From: Nepenthes gracilis
Lineage: Eukaryota > Streptophyta > Magnoliopsida > Caryophyllales > Nepenthaceae
NCBI GenBank assembly: GCA_033239525.1
Contig: BSYO01000004.1
Location: 28,744,037-28,808,036, forward strand
Direction of reading: 5' to 3'
DNA: 64,000 nucleotides
The translations under genes were made by a program, and so were the position numbers. How positions within the stretch are numbered: position 1 is the stretch's first letter; each line of letters opens with the position of its first letter. Of the stretch, positions 35,801-45,684 are shown piece after piece. The notes under the pieces were generated by a model that did no database searches, was not told the origin of the DNA, and saw only the letters and a program-made list of their open reading frames with translations.

Positions 35801-38800
35801 CCATTATGTATGCAGCTTTAAATGTGTGCCTCTTGCAGTACCACTGGAGCTCTAGAGGCGGCTTATGCACAGGCATTTGGGAAGAGCATCTCTTTGTCTG
35901 AACAACAGCTTGTGGATTGTGCTGGAGCATTCAATAACTTTGGTTGCAGTGGTGGTTTGCCATCCCAAGCCTTTGAGTACATCAAATACAATGGAGGGCT
36001 TGACACCGAAGAAACTTATCCCTATGCTGCCAAAGGCGGGGAATGCAAGTTTTCTGCTGAGAATGTTGGTGTCCGTGTCCTTGACTCCGTGAACATCACC
36101 CTGGTAAGTGATGAACTGTCATTACTTTTCACTAATTATTGTATTAGAATTTTCATTGTTAGAAAAATTTAGAAATCAGAACATCAATTATAGTGAAAAA
36201 TTCATACAAAAAGGCACTTTCCTTAAGACTATGCTGTTCAGATAAATGCAAACGAGTTTATTCGAATTATACTTAGGATATAGTGATGCCTTATGTTTGA
36301 TTATTTTATGCAAGAATAAAATCAAACTTCAAACCTTCAACGAAAGAATAAAAATATCTAATTTTTAGAAACTATTTCTTACAGTAAATAATAACTAAGA
36401 ATGACCAGAGCTTTTTCAAGTAGTATTCAATTGATTACATATCCAACAAAGACATTAAATGTAATTCAAGATAGGACCACAAAAGAATCATGAAAAAGAA
36501 CATATTGCCTTTTTCATAAGAATACTTAATGAGATTAGGAAAAGAAATTCCTTATTTTTATGTTCTGAAAAGAGTATATTCTAGGCATCTAGTTTAATAG
36601 TTGCTGAAACTATCAATTATATTCAGTTGCCTGCCAAAAATCACCACTTTCATCTTAGCTTAAATCTTGATTTGATTAAGGTGGTAATTAGGTCATTTAT
36701 TGATCTAGATTTGATTGTTCCTCTTTTTGCTATTGTTTCTTCGATAAAAGAGAAAAGTCAAATTTCTCAATTTTCTTTGTATTATGAAAAATTAAATGCA
36801 AATGATTTTTATATACTGTACAATGAACGGTTGCATCTATTCTGAATAATTGAATTTGTTTGCTTTGCTTCTAACAATCATGCCTATTCATATTGCTTCT
36901 AAACAAGTCGCATCTTTTTGAACGGTCACCTCCATTCAAACAATCATGTCCATTTGAACAATAACCTCCATTTAAACAATCATGCCTATTTAAACGAACA
37001 CATCTTTTCTGATTTTTACTCTCTTATTTTTAAAATATCTGACAGTCTTAATAAGCCTTTGCAAATTGTATTATTGTCATAGATAGTTCTCAATTGCCAA
37101 AGGATTGAGCCTGCAGAATAGCATAGAATTCCTGGTTTCCTGTCTACTTGGCTATGCAACAAAGTGGCCTGTTCCAATGAGTTGAGATGATGACATGAAT
37201 ATGTTAAATTGCTGGTTCATAAGGCTTGCATACCAAAGAAGTACATTTTAGATGTTGAACTATGATGATGACAATATTTACCTTGTCAAGCCAACGATGA
37301 TAATGATAATGGAAACAATTGAGTGCTGTAAACTGAAATAAATAAACCATCAAATTGGAACTCAGATGATGTAGGTCTCTAGGAGACATAGTAGATGTTC
37401 TTACCTTTAAGTTATTGAAATTAATGCAGGGTGCTGAAGATGAGCTTAAGCATGCTGTTGCATTCGTCCGGCCTGTCAGTGTGGCATTTGAGGTGGTTAA
37501 TGGATTCCGATTTTACAAGAAGGGAGTTTACACCAGTGAAACTTGTGGCAGCACTTCCATGGTGAGTTCTCCTGATTTGCAAATATACCATTTCCCATAT
37601 CACATTAACAGGCACTCAAAACCGCATCATGTAAGTCATGATGTTTGGACTCTGTTTCGAAATGTATTAAGATCCATATGCTCCAGAAGAAGTAGTTATT
37701 GCATTATTAGCACAGCTATATTCCTCTTGGCAGTCTCGTACACGTGAACAGGACAACCTAGATATGCAGTCGAGCAAACACCCTCTTCCCCCACCTCTTG
37801 CCAATATGCACACACAAGAACAAGAAAATAAAAAAACAACCCAATGCACAATGCTCCTACCTTGTGGGTTTTGGGGATAAAAAGTACACGGTCGTACAGC
37901 TTTAGAGTGATCAATTGTACGTAGCCTACTCCTATATTGCAAAGGGTTTCTATATGTGGTGGTAAGGCTATCTCTGTGGTTTGCACTTTTGATTCCCAGA
38001 CACCTTGACAAATAAGCCTTGCACTTACACTAAGGCTCCCTTCACAGAAAAGAACCAGAAATAAAAAAGAGGTACAAGATCTTTGAAAACTATACTCTTT
38101 TTTTATGAGCCCCAAAAACAAGCTAATCTGAACTAGCTCCAGCATTACTTCCTGAAAGTATAATAATTGTGGGAAGAAACTGTCATTTAAACTCCTTCAT
38201 GACAGCAAGAAGTAGGAAATGCTGGAACTAAATGTTCAGCAACAGTTACAATGCAAGGCAAAGGTGTAAAGCAGCAAAGAGGGAATCAAGATGACAGAAA
38301 TCAGCTTCGAGAAAGCTGTAACACAATTTCAGGAAGGCAGTTTGTAATGACAGAATGCAATGTAGAGTTGTAATGTTGTTAATAATTTTGTGGACAGCAA
38401 GATGTGTATGTTGTCCAATAAATGAGTGGATTCAGATGGCAATGTGTGATTAAAGCCCTGATTTCTTCTTGGGAAGCTGATAAGTATTAATTCTGAATTC
38501 CACTTCTCCTTCACTTGTTCTTCTCGTGCTCTGTTATTTCTCTTCTTCTGTTATGCCTTCTCTTGAATTCCCTTTTCTTCATGTAATTCAAGACTATCAA
38601 ATCTTTCATCACAGAAACCATACAGGCTATGACCGTAGGCCATGGAAAGAAAAATGGGTCAGCTAAAGGGGATGAGGATCCTTGCTCTAGAGCAAGTTCG
38701 AAGCACTGAAATATAGTTACAACTATCATCATCTACATGTATTCTAGCTCACATAACCACTGGGCTTGCTTGTTTGTCTGATTTGTTTTGTTTATGCTTG

Positions 38801-39184
38801 GCAGGATGTGAACCATGCAGTTCTTGCTGTTGGGTATGGTGTGGAAGACGGTATTTCGTATTGGCTTATCAAGAACTCCTGGGGAAAGAATTGGGGTGAC
38901 AATGGCTACTTTAAGATGGAGTTGGGGAAAAACATGTGTGGTATGTTTAATAGTTAAATTACGGCTTGATTGTAGAATGCCAATCCTCAAATTTATGGAA
39001 AACAACCGTAATTCACGTTTACTAATCTCTCAACTACGTCTGCTTAGCATGATATGAACTATCTATCTACGCCTTTGTGTGCACTTTGATTACCAGAACA
39101 TTGTTGCTTTGATGATATGAACTGACTTCTGATTAATTTGGTGCAGGCATTGCCACTTGTGCATCGTATCCAGTTGTAGCTTGA
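29636..39184 (+). CDS. Aleurain-like (cathepsin H type) vacuolar cysteine protease, eight exons
   Basis: Papain-family thiol protease made as a preproenzyme and sorted to the lytic vacuole. Inferred exons: 29636-29841, 29981-30102, 34829-34944, 35685-35758, 35839-36103, 37430-37561, 38805-38940 and 39147-39184. All have GT-AG borders and stay in frame for 362 residues, the usual length. Residues 1-29 form a hydrophobic signal peptide with a Ser run. NPIR at 34-37 is the classic vacuolar sorting signal. Exons 1-3 carry an ERFNIN-type inhibitory propeptide and a mini-chain-like [11 protein letters not shown]. The mature domain has Gln163 and Cys169 in DQGHCGSCW, His309 in [12 protein letters not shown] and Asn329 in YWLIKNSWG, with the end [10 protein letters not shown]. 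No lesion is seen, so it should be active. Intron 2 (4726 bp) and intron 6 carry transposon insertions. Orthology to aleurain is strong; expression cannot be judged. Confidence 0.95.
30228..31268 (-). repeat. LTR (minus orientation) in intron 2 of the protease gene
   Basis: On the minus strand it begins TGTTGAGTTTGGTCACTCC (31268 downwards) and ends CGAACCCCAACA at 30228. Its U5 block (TATATAGTGAAATTTG, CCGTGGTTTTTC, CATGTCAAAAATT) at 30424-30349 parallels the Copia LTRs in this window. About 1041 bp. No coding domain accompanies it. Flanks AACCA and AATCG are not a clear target duplication, so borders may be off by a few bases or the copy may be truncated. Confidence 0.7.
31269..34059. other. 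Rest of intron 2: AT-rich, possible further LTR remnant
   Basis: From 31397, TGTGACGATCCAAACCC resembles the reverse complement of a common Gypsy LTR end (GGTTTGGATCGTCACA). Its other border could not be fixed. A (TA)n run lies at about 32778-32809, next to an A/G-rich tract. No exon is needed or seen here. Confidence 0.4.
34060..34729 (+). repeat. Solo LTR in intron 2, 99 bp upstream of exon 3
   Basis: 670 bp starting TGTTGGGGTCACTCC and ending CTTCCCAACA, with the U5 block at 34566-34645 (CATATAGTGAAAAC, GTGGTTTTTCC, TGGTTTTCTACATAAAAA). Flanking GTAAG (34055-34059) and GGAAG (34730-34734) differ at one base and are the likely target duplication. A TATA run lies at 34361-34368. It is related to, but clearly diverged from, the LTRs at 5396 and 16175. 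A reading as a 5' LTR with a ruined primer site (AGTGGTTCC) is possible but less likely. Confidence 0.82.
36920..36991. repeat. Two 36-bp tandem units in intron 5
   Basis: GAACGGTCACCTCCATTC and GAACAATAACCTCCATTT begin two units of 36 bp that share AAACAATCATG(T/C)C. Related partial units lie on both sides (36867-36919 and 36992-37005). Intronic, no function visible. Confidence 0.6.
37831..38049 (-). mobile_element. Au-type SINE in intron 6 of the protease gene
   Basis: The minus strand reads GGAGCCTTAGTG at its 5' end (38040), then GTAGGCTACGTACAATTGATC, CCCCAAAACCC and GGAGCATTGTGCATTGGG before a T-rich tail. These are landmarks of the tRNA-derived Au SINE family of angiosperms. Flanks AAGAACAAGAAAATA (37816) and AAGAACCAGAAATAA (38050) look like the long imperfect target duplication left by LINE-dependent insertion. 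About 210 bp, the usual length. Identification is from memory of the family, not from alignment. Confidence 0.72.
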
Positions 39185-39317
39185 TGGTTTTCAGAAGGAA
39201 TGCTCTACTCTTTATCAGATTGATTTCCATTCTGCAGCGATATTATCTTCAGCATACTGGGTTTAACGATCACTCGATCACTATGTACTGAAAATTTATG
39301 GTGTAAGAAATTGTACA

Positions 39318-39323
39318 AATAAT
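39318..39323 (+). terminator. Candidate poly(A) signal of the protease gene
   Basis: AATAAT about 135 bases after the stop codon, in an AT-rich 3' flank with a nearby TGTA-containing far-upstream-like stretch. Plant signals are loose, so this is only the best local candidate. Confidence 0.3.
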
Positions 39324-40137
39324 TTGCAGACGCAGAATCACCCTTCAAAGGGTAAAATTTGCTCCGCAAGATCCTGTGTAAAATTTCTTCCTAGTGTTTT
39401 GGGGTGTGAGCTCCAGAGAATATTTAAAAACTAAGATACTTCTTAGTACTCGTGTTTGATGGTTCAATCTCTATGCGCACAGTGCAGATTGGTATTCACT
39501 CCAATCATGCTATTGCTGTCCATGTGATTTGATGAAAATGGCCAATCACCTTTAAGTTGTTATATTCCCCAACACCACCCCCAAAAAAAAAAAAAAAACG
39601 TCAACTCGTAGCAACGCCATTGTGATTTGTAATTATAGCTGATTAGAATTGTCACATTACGAGATGATAATCTATCTTCAAACATTTCCATTTGAAAAGT
39701 TACGGGTTTGGCCCTACCTCAAAGGAAACATGGTAGAGAGGTATTGTGAATTATTTTTGCCTCAGCATATTGGTGATATTTTGACAATTGCATTTGCTTG
39801 TCACACGCTTGGCCTTTTTATGAGGTTCTGGCCTTTTATCTCTTTTGCCGTTTGTTTGGTTGAGCATCGAGGTTTTTGTGACTGAAAAAAAATCGAAAAA
39901 GCAACTATGGAAAGTGTTGCCAGATATTACGATGCAGATGCCACCTACTTTGGCATCATGGGGTGCTGAGACCACCACACCTGGTGGTTCTGAGGCTAAT
40001 ATACATGTCTCTCCAGTTGCAGCCGCAAGATTTGGTGGTCACCAACAAAGAAGGAGACGAGCGCCGTAGATGGACAACAAAAAAGCAAGTAAAGCAGCAA
40101 AGAGATGGAGTACGAAGCAATGGTAAGGGCAGAACTG
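39324..40137. other. Downstream flank of the protease gene, no gene recognised
   Basis: Contains an A16 run near 39583-39598. The short frames on either strand have no domain. The last 100 bases may be the upstream part of the LINE fragment that follows. Confidence 0.4.
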
Positions 40138-40430
40138 CGAGAATGGTGCTGAAAATCAAATCTTGCTAAAACTTATGATAAAATTCAATGAGAATAGGAA
40201 TGGTGCTGAAAATCAATCTTGCTAAAGCATATGATAAAATTCTATAGAGAATTCATCCACAGCTCATTCCTTTCCTTGGACCTGCCAAGCAACCTGGTGA
40301 AACTCATTACGGAATGCATTATGTATGCCACAATTGTTGTTTTGTGAAAGGGTGGGCTCATTTGTACTTTCTTACTCTCCTGTAGCACCCGACAAGGTGA
40401 TTCTCTAACTAGAAAGCAAATCACAAATCA
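40138..40430 (+). pseudogene. LINE reverse-transcriptase fragment with internal tandem duplication
   Basis: Translations in shifting frames give MVLKINLAKAYDKI, then FLSLDLPSNLVKLITECIM, then a piece ending TRQGDSLT. These match the order of L1-type reverse transcriptase (palm motif with KAYDKIEW, then the RQGDPLSPYLF box). The first segment occurs twice, at about 40140-40197 and 40198-40253. The catalytic DD box is beyond the fragment. Nothing flanking it extends the element. Confidence 0.65.
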
Positions 40431-43000
40431 ATAGCGGGCAGAACAATTCTCATACAAGCAGCACGCCAATCAATACCAACATACTCAATGCAGAACTCTT
40501 AGCCCCAAAAATATGGAAAAATTTGATCAAATCAACACAAATTTCCTCTGCGGAGATAGGAAAAAAGACTAGGTTAATTAGACTATTGCACTTCTCCCCA
40601 AAGTAGGGGTAAGGATTGAATTTCAGAAATATATTTATTTCAATAATTATACCACGAGTTCAAAAATTCTAGATTTAATTCGAGATATCACAATAGTATA
40701 GAATTTAATCAACGGACCCAATTTCGTAACCAATTTGGTTTCGATTGATAAAATTAATAGTGCGACCAATTTAAAAGTAGCCCGAAAGTTGTCGTATTAT
40801 TCAATTAGCAGTATAACAAAATTTATAGCTAAATTATATTAGTATAAAGGTTCCATAGGCAACTAGAAAAATTTATACACTTAGAAAAACTAAGGAAAAT
40901 TAAGAGAAACAGAGCCGGCCAAACACTTAACTAATTTTGCCACGATAACCAATTTACACTTACTTAAAATTTGGAAATGGAAATAAGGAATCAGACAAAG
41001 AGGACACACGACACACATGGCACAAATCCAACCCTTAGTCAAATTTTTAAAAGCTGAAAAATTTGAAGAAGGAAGACAAATGGAGCACAGCACTCAATCT
41101 CTACCAAATTTTTCCTAATTTGTTTAACCAATAAACTAACTAATTAAAAGGTGAAACTTGGCACACGAGAAGGAGACGCACTGCACAATAAGGGATAGAC
41201 ATGTATTAAAATTAGCTCCAATTAAATACAAGAAAGTGGCAAACAAGGAAGCCCCCAAATCAGCTAAGGAGAAGTTGATTCAGCTAAGGGCAACCGAGAG
41301 TTTGCTGACAAATGGGGACATGTGGCAACTCCAAATTAATCTAGGGATGACTCAACTGAGTTAGCAAGTAAATAAACAGAGGAAAAGGAAGAAAGTTGGG
41401 AGAAACAGAAGGAAAAATCAGAGAGAACAGAGGGAGAAAAAACATAACCGAGAAAGTGAGAACCAGTTGAGGGAATTAAAAGTTTAGATTCAAATTTTCA
41501 TTAAATTAGCCAAGAATACTGCTATCTCCCTCATTTGTTGATAATTTCTTACTGTTATCTTCAAGTATTGTCGTTCCAATACTTTAAATTTGTGCTACAA
41601 TCATGTTAGATTAGGCAAAAATCAGAATCATATCATATGAAAAATCGGTTGCTACACTTTGCTAATATTTAATTTTTGCATACCATATTTGATCGATTCA
41701 TTCTATAAATTTTTTAGTGTAAATATTTTAAAATATTAGCTAAATTACCATATTTTTGTAGCAAAACTATTCCTCATAAAACCGGCCGGTTCAATTAAAA
41801 TAAAGTTGGTTGGCAGCCTAAACTAGTTGTAAATAGATCAGCTGTTGATGCTGATGTTCAACTGATATTTTTACAAGGTTTTTAACCGGTTCAAACTCTA
41901 TAAAAATTAAGTATGAAATTTTTAATGAACCGGCTATATGTCATAAAATTGATGCTAAAATTTCTTTGAAAAAACTGATCGGTTCAGCTCCAAGAAAGAA
42001 TAAGTGTCACTGAACTAACCAGAAGTAAATTTTGGCATCAAAAATCAGTATATGACTTTGAACCGAGTAAGTATAAAATTAAAAAACTCATATGAATTGG
42101 CCCAAAATTATATGTTGATTCTGAAAATATAAGTGAAATAATTTTATATGGTAAATTATCCACTAAACCGGTCTTAAACTGAATACTGTCACTGAACTGG
42201 CCGTTATACCAGTTTGACAATTTTACTAAATTTGGATGAAGCGGCTGAAAAATAATCGATAAACCAGTCATATATGACATATTAAAACAATAAACCGATT
42301 AAATATCAAGTGAGCCGGCCAATCATTAAGTGAATTGGCTGCTAAAAGTGAAAACCGAACCAGTTTCAACAAACCGATAGAAAAATCAATGTACAATTTA
42401 TGTGAACGAGTCCATTTTTATGAGCTATATTAAATATTGAACTGGTCACTTAATTAAATGCATAATGGTGAATGGGCTCACGTGATAAAATTGGCAAAAT
42501 ATTATAGAAAGTCAAACCGGTCCAAAAGTCGGCTATGTGACCAAACCGGTTAGTAAAATTAAATGATGACCGAACCGGTTGATGAACTAATAAATTTATG
42601 GGATTGGACAGAAATCCGAATAATATGTTGCCTAAAAATTTGTCCAACACATGTAAAAATTTACATGATCTTATTTTTATGATATGCATTATTATTATGT
42701 ATATACATGATATGTTTATACATAAGTTGAAGCTAATGTGATACCTTGTAAATAAGTATTTTATTTGAGAAAAAATAAATAAGAAGCAAGAATAAGTATA
42801 AGAGTTTCCACTAAAAATTTTTAAGAAGAAAAACGAATCAATGATTTATTTCAACGGTTAGTATTTCTAACATACTTTAGAATATTGCAGTGAAAAACGA
42901 AAAACTGCCATTAGTGCCAAAGGGGAAGCATGATGGCTTGTGGCCCCATCAACGAGATATAATAAGTATGTACCACATTGTCCTCAAGTTATATCATGGA
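40431..43000. other. Repeat-derived DNA with many AACCGG-like motifs, no gene recognised
   Basis: 41770-42600 holds about fifteen copies of (A/G)ACCGG(T/C)- or CCGGTT-like motifs in otherwise AT-rich sequence. 41130-41480 is purine-rich (AGAGAGAACAGAGGGAG), resembling the leader side of an LTR. I could not find paired LTR ends. The region looks like retroelement regulatory DNA without its coding part. Confidence 0.4.
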
Positions 43001-43013
43001 GGATGTGGCATTA

Positions 43014-43043
43014 GATTACGTGGATGACATGATCATTTTTTCA
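43014..43043 (+). other. Short reverse-transcriptase-like motif DYVDDMIIFS
   Basis: Ten residues matching the catalytic box of Gypsy or pararetrovirus-type reverse transcriptase. The sequence on either side does not give a convincing continuation in any frame, so it may be the last trace of a pol gene or a chance match. Confidence 0.25.
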
Positions 43044-43714
43044 ATTAATCGCTCTGTTAGCTAATAAGACCTACAAGCCTTGATTTCTCAAGTGATGAAA
43101 AGGATAATTATGTTGGCAAGTAAAAATATATATACATAAAAAAAATTAAATACATCATGAAAATGCTCTGAAAGTATACATATGTATTTTTACATACATC
43201 ACGACTCATATTCCTCTCTATGATATTTTTTGGTAAAAATATGCAAGCCCTTGACTATTGTCTTGCTGAGCACTTGGTCACTCTCTTGCTATTTTTTTAA
43301 CCTCCAGATGATATACAGGAGTTTATACATAATTAATAAGAATAGTCTTAGATATTTATATTATATTTAGAAATAATGTATTTAATAAGTTCAAATAATG
43401 ATGCATTAAGTTTATAATTTTGTAATATGTCATGGAATATTAGAGCTTCCACAATTACTTATGGTTATTTTATATGCTTCCGCTTAATTTGTATAAGATG
43501 TATTTAGAATCTTAGCGGCATCTTTCCTGATCAAGACCTGATAGTGTACTCGACAGTACAATGTTGACACTACCGATATTGTGGTAATATTAAAGATCTT
43601 GTGAATATAAGAGAATTTATCATATATTAACATAATAATAATATTATTAATTAATTAATTAAGAAATAAGAACGTCGGAGAGGGCTTGGACTAAGAAAGG
43701 CTTACAACCACCAC

Positions 43715-45106
43715 CACCTTTCCTCGCTTTGGAAAAATTGCCTGGAAACTCATGAAAGGGACCAACAAAATATGCACGCAGATCTTCAAGGGAAATACCT
43801 TCGGAGTACCAAATTTCCCAGAAGCCAGAAGTACAGTCGCTCCTCTTCTGCATGGTGCAATGTCTTCTTGATGCAGGACCTGATCTGTAAAAGAGCAAGA
43901 TGGACCATTGGTAATGGGGAAAAAGGATTAGTTTCTGGCAGGACAAGTGGTTAGGCAGAGAGCCAATTATTAATTTGTTTGCCTCCTACTCTCAGAGGAA
44001 ATGGAATTGAAATTATCCGACTACATCTCCCTCAAGGAAGCTGGGAATTGGACAAACTAGCAGGCAAACTAACCTCAGAGGTCCCCAGCTGCCTTAGAGG
44101 TAAGCATGCCTCATGATTGGCAGGCGATGATGACCAAATCAGTTGGGAGAGCAATTCTGGGGAATCTGAAGTAAAAGCAGCTTCTCCAAGATGAAATGCT
44201 GATCAAGGCAGGCTGCCGGGCCAATATCTGAAAGTTGAAGGCTCCCCAAAACTGAAAATTTTCGTCTGGCTATTGCTAAGAGACAAATTACTCACCAATG
44301 AGCAAAGAACCAAGCTGAAACTGGCTACTTCCACTAACTGCCCCACATGCTGCACGCCTGAAACAACAGCCCGTATTATACGAGCTTGCAAAGAGGTAAG
44401 GCAAACATGGAGGAACATCTTACAAGGGAAATATGACCCAGGTATGCACCAAAAAAACCCAACCCCCTGGGTAAAGCTTAATTTGTTTCAAGGGGCTGCC
44501 AGCAAGACACCCACGTCTTCCTAGCTAATACATGGTGGCTGTAAAAAGTGGCAAAATGACAACGTATTTGAAGAAGCAGAGAACAGTTTATTAAGATTTG
44601 AAACAAGCATCTTACTGTCGGCCGAGGAACTCAAGGACCTCTGTAGCTACCAAACCACCAAAGCCAGACAAAGACACAATACTGCCAGTGGGTTCCCCTT
44701 GGACGGCTGCAAGAAAATCAAGAGGAAGGGCCAGCATTAATGGAATTGGCAGAAACGACAAGGCACAATGGATGTTTGGGTTCTTGGGACAACTGGGCAC
44801 AATGCTGAGATTTGTCAAGGCAAAAATTACAGCCATTCGGCACATCTTGAACGGCGTGGAAGAAAAGACTCTGAAAGTCACCACCAAATCTGATTCGGCC
44901 TCAGCTATACACAAACTTAACAATTAGATTGACATAAGCAATTTGAATAGAGGAATCCTCATTGATTGCAGGGAGCTCATGTCAAGGAGCAGGGACTGTC
45001 AAGTATCACATATTCATCGCAAAGGAAATAACACTGCAAATGATATGGCTAGACTGGGTATGCAATTGGATGAAACAAATCTTGAATGGACATGTGCCCA
45101 CTAGAA
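43715..45106 (+). pseudogene. 5'-truncated LINE ORF2 C-terminal part (zf-RVT and RNase H)
   Basis: Begins with FGKIAWKLMKGTNKI, a post-RT linker pattern, then WTIGNGEK..FWQDKWLGR near 43900-43955, the zinc-binding zf-RVT region (LLTNEQRTK, NCPTCC, ETTARIIRACKE) at 44270-44430, and an RNase H-like domain ending KSDSASAIHKLNN (about 44660-44926). The last frame ends near 45102. Several frameshifts and stops occur. Having RNase H after zf-RVT separates it from its minus-strand neighbour, which has none. Confidence 0.75.
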
Positions 45107-45684
45107 GTTTTTTTTCGGTAATTAATTAATTGTATAAATGAAAAAAGACTATACACGGGATCAACAAAATAACTGAGTTATCTGGACCAAGAGGAAAGAA
45201 AAGTAACCAATAAACCAACAAAGCCAGGATTAGAAAAAAAATCCAAAAAATAAACCTAATAACCGGTCAAGATCAAAAGCCATGAGAGGCACCCTGCAGC
45301 TCCAAAAACCCACCAACTAAACAACCTCAAAAAGGGGAAAAAAAAAAGAAAAAATGAAAAAACAGCAGCACCCAGCAAACACCACCCACATCAGTCAGAA
45401 ATCGCCGAATGCAAGAGGCTGGAAGTCCCCACAGCCTCACAATGGATCTGATTTGCCCATTGGGTGGCCAAGAGAAAGTGCTAATCCAGTCCTAGACAGT
45501 AAGAAAAATAGAATTCGCAAGATCATGAGGGTCAAGAATGAGAACATCATCAAATATAAATCTTGTTTCTCATTCTCCAAATAATATAAACCACGGCAGC
45601 CAAAAACCCGACAAATGGAGTTAGTATTCTTACCTCTCCAAACCAACCGGCCCAATTAATCTCCTGCTGCAACTTCAGGAACAG

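Noticed and set aside
37667..38145. Minus-strand frames of 110-150 residues in protease intron 6
   Set aside because: They cross the SINE and its flanks; hydrophobic Cys-rich translations come from repeat sequence.
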